Source: Pseudomonas sp. MF4836 (lineage in GTDB: Bacteria > Pseudomonadota > Gammaproteobacteria > Pseudomonadales > Pseudomonadaceae). From it: 64,000 nt of DNA. The notes beneath the pieces were generated by a model. The model saw only the letters and a program-made list of their open reading frames with translations, had not been told where the DNA came from and made no database searches. Both the position numbers and the translations under genes were made by a program. This document shows positions 46,090 through 53,937 of the stretch, piece after piece. Every line of letters starts with the position of its first letter. The stretch's first letter is position 1. The DNA is taken from contig NZ_MVOL01000001.1 in the NCBI RefSeq assembly GCF_002018875.1, positions 558,001 through 622,000 of the forward strand, in the 5' to 3' direction.

Positions 46090-46608
46090 TCAGGATTCCT
46101 GCGGTTTGCGCCAGTCGTCCGAGGCTTCGGTGCCGGCGATGGCGTGGGTCCAGGTGATCTTGCGGTAGGCCATGGCGACCTTGATCAACTGGGTGTAGCC
46201 GGCCTTGCTCGGGTCCTGGGCGTGGGGCAGGGCGGCGTTGATGTTGACGATGGTGGCGTCTTCCAGCTTGGTGGTGAAGAAGTGCTCCTGCTTGCCTTCG
46301 GTGGAGGTGCGGTACCACTTCACTTCCACTTCCGGGAGCATCTCGCCGGAGGCCAGAGCCTGGTACAGCAGCGGGGTGGCCTTGTTCAGCGGCGCGGTGA
46401 AGATAAACGGCTTGTGTACACGCTGGCCGGAGGGCTGGCCGCTTTGGGGGTCGGTCGGAGTGGCGATCAGGTGTTCGATTTCCTGGACCAGGATCTGGTC
46501 TTCGTGGCCTTCCTGGTAAACGTTGCCGACGGAGTCGGCGGTGAAGGCGCCCTGGGTGATGTTGCCCTGGGTCTTGCCCTGGATACTGATATAGGCGGGA
46601 GTAGACAT
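46090..46608 (-). CDS. hcp: Hcp tube protein (TssD)
   Basis: 172 residues from the ATG at 46608 (AAGGA eight bases upstream). Hcp-family landmarks: PAYISIQGKTQGNITQGAF, GHEDQILVQEIEHLI, HKPFIFTAPLNKATPLLYQAL, VEVKWYRTSTEGKQEHFFT and KITWTHAIAGTEASDDW. Hcp hexamers stack into the tube inside the sheath and are released with effectors. It is the only hcp in the window. It lies first in the vgrG2 cassette behind a sigma-54 promoter, away from the structural operons, as the hcp genes do in V. cholerae. Confidence 0.98.
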   Translation of the reverse strand: MSTPAYISIQGKTQGNITQGAFTADSVGNVYQEGHEDQILVQEIEHLIATPTDPQSGQPSGQRVHKPFIFTAPLNKATPLLYQALASGEMLPEVEVKWYRTSTEGKQEHFFTTKLEDATIVNINAALPHAQDPSKAGYTQLIKVAMAYRKITWTHAIAGTEASDDWRKPQES

Positions 46609-46683
46609 TGGCTGCTTCCTTGTAGGTTTGACGAATAAGGCTTGATGGGCCGTGATGCCATCGGTGATGACCCGGGCCTTATC

Positions 46684-46698
46684 GCAAACCCTGTGCCA
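46684..46698 (-). promoter_or_regulatory. Sigma-54 (-24/-12) promoter of the hcp-vgrG2 cassette
   Basis: On the minus strand the sequence TGGCACAGGGTTTGC matches the -24/-12 consensus TGGCAC-N5-TTGC with exact GG/GC spacing. It ends 75 bp upstream of the hcp start, giving a leader of roughly 60 nt. A T/A-rich stretch lies just upstream (46701-46735), where IHF-assisted bending could occur. The VasH-like activator in the same locus is the obvious partner (inference). Confidence 0.85.
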
Positions 46699-46873
46699 GT
46701 CTTTCTTTTTTCTTGTATTTATCATTTAAAAACAACGGCTTATGAGTTTTATTCGGCGGCTGTCGACGGTCTTTAAACTCGTCCAATTGCGCCAGGTGTT
46801 TTTATCGCCGGCTTTTCGGGCCTGTTCTGGCTCGAATATCGATAACCTGTTGAAAATGAAGGAATAAAAATCA

Positions 46874-46909
46874 GGCCAAGAGTGGCCTTGCGGGCCAGAT
46901 GTGGCCCGC
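46874..46909. repeat. Two adjacent perfect hairpins sharing GGCCA/TGGCC cores
   Basis: GGCCA-agag-TGGCC (46874-46887) is followed directly by GCGGGCCA-gatg-TGGCCCGC (46890-46909), both with 4-base loops. They lie between divergent genes, so termination of either is unlikely. They sit about 185-225 bp upstream of the hcp sigma-54 promoter, where an enhancer could be, or they may be a REP-like element. Confidence 0.45.
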
Positions 46910-47140
46910 AGCCAGGTTTATGCTCAGTGGACCAGGGCTATGGCCGCTGGCTCATGGAGAAATACCGGCGCCAGCTTTCCCATTGTTTGCGATGGCATTG
47001 GCGGCGGGTTTTGTAAACAATGGCGGCCCATTCAAGGGGCAGCCCGCCAGCGCCTCTGTCATTTGTCCAGTTACCGAGATATGCATGCCGTCGATTGCCG
47101 ATACCTGTTTGCCTCGTCCATGCACACGCGAGGCCACGCA

Positions 47141-47644
47141 ATGAGCGATACCACTGTCGAGTTGATCCAGACCGGCCCTGAGAACGCCGAGCTGATTCGC
47201 AACCTCTATCAGTTCTATGCCTACGAGTCTTCGGACTGGGAACAGGAAGACGTTGAGCCGGACGGGCGTTTTTACATCCACGAGGAGCACTTGGCCCGCT
47301 ACTGGCAAGAGCCGCAGTGGAGCGCCAACCTGTTGCTGGTCGACGGCTATATCGCCGGCTTCCTGCTGATCGAGGGCAGTGAGCTGCCGGGATTGAACGC
47401 CCTGGAGCTGGCAGACCTGTTCATTCTCAAACGCTACCGGCGCAAGGGCATCGGCCGCGCCTTGGCGACTCAGGTGCTGACCAGCGGCGAGAGTAATTGG
47501 CTGGTGCGTTTCTATGACCAGGACGAAGCCTCCCAGGCGTTCTGGCGAGCAGTGCTCGACGACCTGCCGCGTCCGGTGCAAGCCATCGAGCTGGATGACG
47601 ACCCGCAGTTGCTGAGTTTTCTGGTGACGCGGGCGGTGCATTGA
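47141..47644 (+). CDS. GNAT-family N-acetyltransferase
   Basis: 167 residues from the ATG at 47141 (GAGG eight bases upstream). The acetyl-CoA-binding motif is clear in LADLFILKRYRRKGIGRALATQVL, and the C-terminal WLVRFYDQDEASQAFWRAVL fits motif B. It would transfer an acetyl group to an amine or protein; the substrate is unknown. The following small gene overlaps or abuts it and may be co-transcribed. It diverges from hcp, with 532 bp between. Confidence 0.88.
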   Translation: MSDTTVELIQTGPENAELIRNLYQFYAYESSDWEQEDVEPDGRFYIHEEHLARYWQEPQWSANLLLVDGYIAGFLLIEGSELPGLNALELADLFILKRYRRKGIGRALATQVLTSGESNWLVRFYDQDEASQAFWRAVLDDLPRPVQAIELDDDPQLLSFLVTRAVH

Positions 47645-47679
47645 GTGGCCAGCACAGCACCCCAGGCGCACGCCTGCCC

Positions 47680-48300
47680 ATGAGCTCGTTGCTGGATGAC
47701 TGGCTCGCCTACCGTCAGGGCCGGGCTGACTTCGACAAGTCGCATTTTCTCGGGCTGTTCAAGGCGTACCCGGGGGATTCGCAACTGAGCCGGATCCTGT
47801 CCGGCTTTCCCCAGGCCCTGGCCATCCAGGAGCGGGCGCGCCAGGTGCTGGCGTCCGGATCCCTGGAGCACAGTCTGTATCTGCTGCCGACCCCGGGCAC
47901 CGATCAGGCACGGCTCAAGAGTGCGGCGCTGGAGTGGTGGCACGAGCAGGCACGTTTCTGCGTGGCCACTGGCGGCCCCTGGCCGGAGCAGCCCGACTGG
48001 CAGCCACAGGTGCAGTGCGTCAGTCGTGATGAGCTGTACCCGTTATTGCAGCGCGATGTGCCCAATGCCTGGGTGTTCGAGCATATCGCCGATGCGCTGA
48101 TCGACGACCTGAAGGACGCGGACGCCCAGGTGCACGCCTTGCTCGAAGCGCTGTATGGCATCGCGGCCGACTATTACCTGGCCTGGTACATCGCCACGCC
48201 GCTGATTGCCCTGGACATCGATTTTTCCCGCTACTTCGAGTTTTGGCGCCAGGGCGGCATCAGCGTGGTCCTCGAGGACCGGCTGCTGGTGGCCGGCTGA
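47680..48300 (+). CDS. Conserved-looking protein of unknown function
   Basis: 206 residues from the ATG at 47680; a TTG at 47641 overlapping the GNAT stop is an alternative. It has no signal peptide or clear membrane segment. It is rich in aromatic and acidic residues, with a helical C-terminal half (HIADALIDDLKDADAQVHALLEAL, then ISVVLEDRLLVAG). I do not recognise a family. It probably forms an operon with the GNAT gene and ends 23 bp from the convergent quinone oxidoreductase gene. Confidence 0.7.
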   Translation: MSSLLDDWLAYRQGRADFDKSHFLGLFKAYPGDSQLSRILSGFPQALAIQERARQVLASGSLEHSLYLLPTPGTDQARLKSAALEWWHEQARFCVATGGPWPEQPDWQPQVQCVSRDELYPLLQRDVPNAWVFEHIADALIDDLKDADAQVHALLEALYGIAADYYLAWYIATPLIALDIDFSRYFEFWRQGGISVVLEDRLLVAG

Positions 48301-48323
48301 CCGGCACCCGCACCGGCGACCCC

Positions 48324-49322
48324 TCAAGCCACCTGCAACACAATCTTGCCGATATGCTCGCCGCCCTCCATGCGTTCGTGGGCCTGGGCAGCCTCGGTGT
48401 AGGGGTAGACCTTGTCGATCATCGGCAGGCAGCGGCCGGCCGCCAGCGCCGGCCATACGTGCTGCTGCAGGTGCGCGGCGATGGCGGCTTTTTCGGCGCC
48501 GGTGCGCGAGCGCAGCAGCGAGCCGGTGACCACCGCGCGCTTGCCCATGATCGCCATCAGGTCGATGTCCTTGGCCCGGGCGCCGCCGAGAAAGCCCAGC
48601 ATCACCAGGCGCCCTTCGAGGGCCAGGGCCGAGACGTTACTGTTGAGGTAGGAGCCGCCCATGATGTCGAGAATAACATTCACCCCCTGGCCGGCGGTTT
48701 TTTCCGCGATGACCTGGGCAAAATCCTGCTCGCGGTAGTTGATCGGCTCGGCGCCCAACTGGCGGATCACCGTGCATTTGTCGGCGCTGCCGGCGGTAGC
48801 GAAGGCCTCGATGCCCAGCTCCCGGCACAGCATCAGGGCGGTGGTGCCGATGCCGCTGGTACCGCCGTGGATCAGCACCCGCTGGCCCTTGTGGGCGCCG
48901 CCGATACTGAACAGATTGGCCCACACGGTAAAGAAGGTCTCCGGGATCGCGGCCGCCTGGATCCACGACAGGTCACCCGGGATCGGCAAGGTCTGTCCGG
49001 CCGGCACCGCGCAATACTGGGCGTAGCCGCCGCCGTTGGTCAGGGCGCAGACCCGGTCACCGAGGGCGAACTGGCTGACGTCGGTGCCCAGGGCCACCAC
49101 TTCACCCGCCACCTCGAGTCCGGGGTTCGGATTCATTCCGGGCCTCATCGGGTAATGGCCGCTGCGCTGGAGCACATCCGGGCGGTTGACCCCGGCGGCG
49201 TGCACGCGAATCAGCACGTCACCCGGGCCCGGCGCCGGCAGCGGGACCTCGCGCGGTTGCAGCACGTCGGGGCCGCCGGGTTCGGTGATTTCAATCAGGG
49301 TCATGGTCTGGGGCAGGTGCAT
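48324..49322 (-). CDS. NAD(P)H-quinone oxidoreductase, zeta-crystallin/PIG3-like (zinc-free MDR)
   Basis: 332 residues from the ATG at 49322 (AGGA eight bases upstream). The N-terminal GroES-like domain shows VHAAGVNRPDVLQRSGHYP and GLEVAGEVVALG without the zinc-binding cysteines. The cofactor site is LIHGGTSGIGTTALMLCREL, and LPMIDKVYPYTEAAQAHERMEGGEHIGKIVL is the usual end. Family members reduce quinones or reactive enones with NADPH in the cytoplasm, often as stress protection. It appears monocistronic or joined with the MFS gene 56 bp upstream on the same strand. Confidence 0.92.
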   Translation of the reverse strand: MHLPQTMTLIEITEPGGPDVLQPREVPLPAPGPGDVLIRVHAAGVNRPDVLQRSGHYPMRPGMNPNPGLEVAGEVVALGTDVSQFALGDRVCALTNGGGYAQYCAVPAGQTLPIPGDLSWIQAAAIPETFFTVWANLFSIGGAHKGQRVLIHGGTSGIGTTALMLCRELGIEAFATAGSADKCTVIRQLGAEPINYREQDFAQVIAEKTAGQGVNVILDIMGGSYLNSNVSALALEGRLVMLGFLGGARAKDIDLMAIMGKRAVVTGSLLRSRTGAEKAAIAAHLQQHVWPALAAGRCLPMIDKVYPYTEAAQAHERMEGGEHIGKIVLQVA

Positions 49323-49378
49323 GTCGATGTCCTGTGGCAAAGGGTTCATGGGTGGGACCGCAGCCGGGGGCCGGTGAT

Positions 49379-50599
49379 TCAGTTCAATACCGGCTCAAGC
49401 CGCTCGCGGCGTTGCACCAGGCGCAGCGCCGGTTCCAACAACAGAGCGATGACCAGGGCGCCGGCGGCGATGAGAAACAGCAGGGCGTGCTGGCCGCCGC
49501 TGGCGTTGAAGAGGCTCGAGTAGGCGAAACCGGCGATGGCCTGGAAGGTGGCGAACGACACCGTGGCGCGGCTCCAGGCGATCTGTTGCAGGTGATGCCG
49601 GGGGATCAGCTCATGCACCCGGGCCAGGGCCAACGGCACGATGCCCGGCGGGAACGAGCCGAGAATCACCGCCAGCACCGCCAGCAGGGTGAAGGAGCTG
49701 GACACCGCCAGCAGGCCCATGGCAATCGCCTGCACCACCAGCACCAGGCGCATGCTCAGCCGGGCGCCCAGATGGTCGGCCAGAAAGCCATAACTCACCG
49801 GGCCGATGATCGCGCCCAGGCCGTACAGGACCCAGATCAGCGCGCCAATGTGCGACCCGGCACCCAGGCCGCGCGCCACGTAATCCACCAGGAACACCAT
49901 GGCCGGCACCAGCCCGGCAGCCATAAAGGCGTATTGAGCGAACAGCAGGTAGACGCTCGGGTCGTGGGTGGCCGCGGGCGCCGGGGTTGCGACAGGCGCT
50001 GCATGCAGCGGGTCGGTTGTCGGCCAGGCGAACCAGGTGGCCGCGCTCAATAGCAGCGACAGCAGGCCCAGGCCCCACCAGGTTTGTTGCAGGCCCAGGC
50101 TCAGCAGCGGTGGCACCAGGGTCCCGGAGCCGGCAATGCCGAGGCCGATGCCGAGGAAAATCGCGCCGCTGGCCAGGCCCCGACGCGCCGCCGGCACATG
50201 GGGCAGTACGGTCGAGGCCACCAGCACCATGATCGCGCCACCGGCAATCCCCGACAGCAGGCGCCAGCCGAAGAACCAGGCCACCGACAGCGGAAAACCA
50301 CAGGCAAAAAACGCCAGGGTCACCGCCAGCATCATCAGGCGCAGGGCGTGGGTGTTGGAGGTGCGCCGGGCCAGGGGCCGCCCGAGCAAGGCGCCGAGCA
50401 GGTAGCCCACCAGGTTGGCGGCACCCAGGTACACCACATCGCCTGCGCAAAACCATTGGGCCTGGATCAATGCCGGAATCAGCGGGGTGTAGGCGAACCG
50501 CGCCAGGCCGATGCCGACCAGGCTGGCGCAGAGGCCGGCGAAGATCGGCAGCCAGATGGCCTGGCGCCGGGCGTCCGGGGCAACAGAGGGGCTGAGCAT
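49379..50599 (-). CDS. YbfB/YjiJ-family MFS transporter
   Basis: 406 residues from the ATG at 50599 (AGGA nine bases upstream). Twelve hydrophobic segments are present. The first contains GLCASLVGIGLARFAYTPLIPALI, the hallmark of the YbfB/YjiJ family. Family substrates are poorly known, with drug or amino-acid-like export proposed. It is transcribed divergently from a LysR regulator with a strong palindrome in between, so its expression is probably controlled by that protein. Confidence 0.9.
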   Translation of the reverse strand: MLSPSVAPDARRQAIWLPIFAGLCASLVGIGLARFAYTPLIPALIQAQWFCAGDVVYLGAANLVGYLLGALLGRPLARRTSNTHALRLMMLAVTLAFFACGFPLSVAWFFGWRLLSGIAGGAIMVLVASTVLPHVPAARRGLASGAIFLGIGLGIAGSGTLVPPLLSLGLQQTWWGLGLLSLLLSAATWFAWPTTDPLHAAPVATPAPAATHDPSVYLLFAQYAFMAAGLVPAMVFLVDYVARGLGAGSHIGALIWVLYGLGAIIGPVSYGFLADHLGARLSMRLVLVVQAIAMGLLAVSSSFTLLAVLAVILGSFPPGIVPLALARVHELIPRHHLQQIAWSRATVSFATFQAIAGFAYSSLFNASGGQHALLFLIAAGALVIALLLEPALRLVQRRERLEPVLN

Positions 50600-50679
50600 G
50601 ACAAAGGTCCTGTGGGTTGATTCAGGCGCCCAGCATAACGACCCTGATCGATGCAATAATGCTGCGATTTCGCGCCTTC

Positions 50680-50699
50680 GTGATGCGTATATGCATCAC
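50680..50699. promoter_or_regulatory. 20-bp palindromic LysR-type operator
   Basis: GTGATGCGTATATGCATCAC is symmetrical except for one pair and contains a T-N11-A core, the general LysR-box form. It lies 26 bp before the LysR start and 80 bp before the divergent MFS start, a position suited to autorepression and activation of the transporter. A related half-site with ATGCA lies about 30 bp away at 50651-50660. Confidence 0.65.
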
Positions 50700-50725
50700 A
50701 ATCGAGTGCGCATAGGAGCAAATCA

Positions 50726-51601
50726 ATGAATTGGGATGACGCTCGGGTGTTTCTGGCGGTGTGCCGCGAGTCGACGCTGCGCGGTGCGGCAAGGGTGCTG
50801 GGAGTGGATCAGGCCACGGTCGGACGGCGGGTCACGGCCCTGGAAAAGTCCCTGAGCGCGACCCTGTTTCTGCGCACCTCCGACGGCTACGCACTGACCG
50901 CGGTGGGGGAAGCAGCGTTACAGGCGGTGGAGAAAATGGAGCATTCGGCCCTGGAGCTGGAGCGGCAGATCCAGGGGCTGGACGATCGCCTGACCGGCAG
51001 TGTGCGGGTCAGCACCACCGACTCCTTGGCCATCGATTTCCTGATCCCGGCAATTGCCCGCCTGCATCAGCGGCACCCCGATGTGCGGGTGCAACTGGAC
51101 GCCTCGACGCAGATCCTCAGCCTGGCCAAGCGCGAAGCCGACATCGCGGTGCGAAACACCCGGCCGGATAACCCGGACCTGATCGCTCGGCGCATCGCGC
51201 GCTGGCCGGTGGGGCTGTTTGCCTCCCAGGCTTATGTCGAGGCCCACGGCGTGCCGGAGCCGGGTTCGGCGTTCGCTGGGCATGACCTGGTGGTGTATCA
51301 ACCCTATCTGCAGGGCAACAAGGACCTGACCCTGGTCGCGGAGCCCATGACCGGTGGGCGCATTGTCGCCAGCCTCAGCTCCAGCCTGCTGGTGCGGCGC
51401 TCGATTGGTGCCGGGATCGGCCTGGGGGAGATCCCGGTGCCCATGGGCCAGCGCGACGGCCTGGTGCGGCTGTGGCCCGAGCGCAACCGCGCCACGCCCT
51501 ATGACGTATGGCTGGTGACCCACGCCGACTTGCGCCACACCGCACGGGTGCGAGCAGTGATCGAGGAGATCGTCGCGGTGTTTGGCGACGCCGGCGGGTA
51601 G
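50726..51601 (+). CDS. LysR-family transcriptional regulator
   Basis: 291 residues with GGAG eight bases before the ATG. The N-terminal winged helix is typical (WDDARVFLAVCRESTLRGAARVLGVDQATVGRRVTALEKSL). The substrate-binding domain begins near residue 90 (GSVRVSTTDSLAIDFLIPAIARLHQRHPDV) and ends with a complete second lobe. It is divergent from the YbfB/YjiJ-type transporter and probably controls it. The coinducer is unknown. Confidence 0.93.
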   Translation: MNWDDARVFLAVCRESTLRGAARVLGVDQATVGRRVTALEKSLSATLFLRTSDGYALTAVGEAALQAVEKMEHSALELERQIQGLDDRLTGSVRVSTTDSLAIDFLIPAIARLHQRHPDVRVQLDASTQILSLAKREADIAVRNTRPDNPDLIARRIARWPVGLFASQAYVEAHGVPEPGSAFAGHDLVVYQPYLQGNKDLTLVAEPMTGGRIVASLSSSLLVRRSIGAGIGLGEIPVPMGQRDGLVRLWPERNRATPYDVWLVTHADLRHTARVRAVIEEIVAVFGDAGG

Positions 51602-51716
51602 GGCGGCAACAAGTCAGCACATAGCTGCAATTAACCCATTGCCCCAGGGCGCAAGATCGAGGCATGGGGCGGTCCGATGGCGGGCTGCCTGTTTCCACTC
51701 GATCAAGGGTAACGGC

Positions 51717-52700
51717 ATGAAAAAATCTCTGGTGGGCACGCTCGGCCTGACGCTGGCATTGGCGTCCGGTATCTCCCTGGCCGAGGCCCCGGCCCAGGTC
51801 GGCACCCAAGTGCCGGGTTACTTTCGCCTGGCGGTGGGGGATTACGAGGTGACTGCGCTGTTCGACGGCTATAACGACCTGTCGCCGACCTTGCTCAAGG
51901 GTCTGAGCCAGAGCAAGATCCGCGCGCTGCTGGCCCGGCGCTCGATAGAAACCCCGGGGGTGCAGACCGCGTTCAATGCGTTCCTGATCAACACCGGCAA
52001 GCAGTTGATCCTGGTGGACACCGGCGCCGGCCAGTGCATCGGCGCCACCGCCGGCATGCTCTCGGCCAATATCAAGGCCGCCGGCTACGACCCATCCCAG
52101 GTCGACACCATCCTGCTGACCCACCTGCACCTGGACCACGTGTGCGGCCTGGTCGACGCCGGGCAGCAGCCGGTATTCGCCCATGCAACGGTGTTCGCGG
52201 CCCAGGCCGAGGCCGCCTACTGGCTCGATCCCAAGGCCCTGGCCAAGGCCCCCGAAGGCGCCAAGGCCTACTTCAAGATCGCCCAGGACTCCACCGCGCC
52301 CTATGTGGCCGCCGGCCGCTTCAAGACCTTCGCCCCCGGCCAGTCGCCGGTGCCCGGTGTCGAAGCCGTGCTGGAACCCGGGCACACCCCGGGCAGCACC
52401 ACTTACCGCTTCACTTCCCAGGGCCAGAGCATCCTGTTCATGGGCGACCTGGTGCATAACCTGGCGGTGCAGTTCGAGCATCCCGAGGTTTCCATCGGCT
52501 TCGACGTCGACGGCCAGCAGGCGATCAAGAGCCGGGCCAAGGTGTTCAGCGCCGCCGCCGCCAGCAAGACCTGGGTCACCGCGGCGCACCTGCCGTTCCC
52601 CGGCATCGGCCACATCACCACCCAGGGCAAGCAGTTCCAGTGGGTGCCGGTGGAGTACGGTCCTTACCGGCGTGCAGCCAAGGTGCCTTTGATCGAGTAG
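51717..52700 (+). CDS. Secreted metallo-beta-lactamase-fold hydrolase
   Basis: 327 residues from the ATG at 51717 (AAGGG eight bases upstream). A signal peptide (KKSLVGTLGLTLALASGISLAEA) sends it to the periplasm. The metal-binding motif THLHLDHVCG (about residues 136-145), the later GHTPGSTTY, FMGDLV and AAHLPFPGIGH give the ligands of the binuclear zinc site. The family includes lactonases, arylsulfatase-like and beta-lactamase enzymes; the substrate here is undefined. A GC-rich hairpin follows at 52763-52790. Confidence 0.9.
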   Translation: MKKSLVGTLGLTLALASGISLAEAPAQVGTQVPGYFRLAVGDYEVTALFDGYNDLSPTLLKGLSQSKIRALLARRSIETPGVQTAFNAFLINTGKQLILVDTGAGQCIGATAGMLSANIKAAGYDPSQVDTILLTHLHLDHVCGLVDAGQQPVFAHATVFAAQAEAAYWLDPKALAKAPEGAKAYFKIAQDSTAPYVAAGRFKTFAPGQSPVPGVEAVLEPGHTPGSTTYRFTSQGQSILFMGDLVHNLAVQFEHPEVSIGFDVDGQQAIKSRAKVFSAAAASKTWVTAAHLPFPGIGHITTQGKQFQWVPVEYGPYRRAAKVPLIE

Positions 52701-52762
52701 GGCGCGCAGTTCCCCAGGGCAACTGTTGGCCTGGCAACAGCGATTCGGCAATTTGCCCATCC

Positions 52763-52790
52763 ACGCCCCGTGCCCGCCGCCACGGGGTGT
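52763..52790. terminator. GC-rich hairpin after the metallo-hydrolase gene
   Basis: ACGCCCCGTG and CACGGGGTGT pair in nine of ten positions around an 8-base loop, starting 63 bp after the stop codon. The trailing sequence is TTGATCAT rather than a T-run, so it is only a probable transcript end. It precedes the ABC importer operon by about 140 bp. Confidence 0.45.
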
Positions 52791-52932
52791 TGATCATCGG
52801 TAGCGGGAGCCCGGCGCAGAGCGGCGGCTGCCGTGGCTTGGGGGCGCAGCAACAACGACTGCCAGGGTTTGGGCATGGCCTGTGCAATGGCTTGCCGAGG
52901 ACCATTCCCACGCAATCATTGGAGCTACCTGG

Positions 52933-53937
52933 ATGCCTGATGCCGTTTCTGTTTTTTCGCGGTCGCGCCTGACTGCCTCATGGCGCCTGCTGGCGTGTGC
53001 CCTGGTGGCCGCCAGCCTGGCCACGACCGCCCATGCCGATGACAGCGATGTCCCTTCGCTGGCGGGCAAGCGCATCGCGATCAGCATGACCGGCACCAGT
53101 CACTACTTCGACATCAAGGCCTTCCAGGCCCAGGTTGACGAGGTCAAGCGCCTGGGCGGAACGCCGATCACCCTGGACGCCGGGCGCAACGATAAAAACC
53201 TGGTCAATCAGTTGCAGACCGTGGTCACGCAAAAGCCCGATGCGGTGATCCAGACCCTCGGCACCCTGAGCGTGATCGACCCCTGGCTCAAGCGCATCAG
53301 CAAGGCCGGTATCCCGCTGTTCACCATTGACGCACCCTCGCAATACAGCCTGAACAACACCACGTCCGACAACGTCGCCACGGGCAAGGCCCTGGCCGAG
53401 CAGTTGATCAAGGACGCCTCGGGCCAGGGCAATATTCTGGTGTTCAACGGCTTCTACGGGGTGCCGGTGTGCGCCATCCGCTACGACCAGTTGAAGCTGG
53501 CACTCAAGGATCAGCCGAACCTGAAAATCATCGAGCCCGAGCTGCGGGACGTGATCCCCAACACCGTGCAGGACGCCTACTCGCAAGTCTCGGCGCTGCT
53601 CAACAAGTACCCCAAGGGCAGCGTGACCGCGATCTGGTCGGCCTGGGATATTCCGCAGCTGGGCGCGAGCAAGGCCCTGGTGGATGCCGGCCGCACCGAG
53701 ATCAAGACCTACGGTGTGGACGGCACGCCGGAGGTGCTCGACCTGCTCAAGCGCGAGCATTCGCCGATCGGCGCGGTGGTCGCGCAACAGCCGGCGCTGA
53801 TCGGCAAGACGGCGGTGCAAAACGTGGCCCGCTACCTGGCCGGGCAGCGCGACCTGCCGAAGGAAACCCAGGTCGCGACCTTGCTCACCACTGCCGCCAA
53901 CCTGCCTGAGGTGCTGCAACTGAGGGGCGATCAGTGA
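52933..53937 (+). CDS. Periplasmic sugar-type substrate-binding protein of an ABC importer
   Basis: 334 residues from the ATG at 52933 (GGAG eight bases upstream). The first 35 residues form a signal peptide ending TTAHA. The mature part is a Peripla_BP_4/RbsB-type fold with KRIAISMTGTSHYFDIKAF, DAVIQTLGTLSVIDPWLKRISKAGIPLFTIDAP, and a C-terminal lobe with YGVDGTPEVLDLLKR. Such proteins deliver pentoses, hexoses, polyols or similar ligands to a membrane transporter. It is the first of four genes overlapping by 4-14 bp. Confidence 0.92.
   Translation: MPDAVSVFSRSRLTASWRLLACALVAASLATTAHADDSDVPSLAGKRIAISMTGTSHYFDIKAFQAQVDEVKRLGGTPITLDAGRNDKNLVNQLQTVVTQKPDAVIQTLGTLSVIDPWLKRISKAGIPLFTIDAPSQYSLNNTTSDNVATGKALAEQLIKDASGQGNILVFNGFYGVPVCAIRYDQLKLALKDQPNLKIIEPELRDVIPNTVQDAYSQVSALLNKYPKGSVTAIWSAWDIPQLGASKALVDAGRTEIKTYGVDGTPEVLDLLKREHSPIGAVVAQQPALIGKTAVQNVARYLAGQRDLPKETQVATLLTTAANLPEVLQLRGDQ

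Larger units (their letters stand above)
46609..47140. other. Divergent intergenic region between hcp and the GNAT gene
   Basis: 532 bp without a supportable gene. It contains the hcp leader, the sigma-54 promoter at 46684-46698, an AT-rich tract to about 46740 and paired hairpins at 46874-46909. An open frame continues upstream of the GNAT start through this region, but it has no good start and poor protein character. Activator-binding sites for a VasH-like protein would be expected 80-200 bp upstream of the promoter (46780-46900); I could not define them. Confidence 0.6.

Noticed and set aside
45574..46638. 354-codon plus-strand frame opposite vgrG2 and hcp
   Set aside because: Antisense to two certain genes, with Gly/Val-rich shadow composition.
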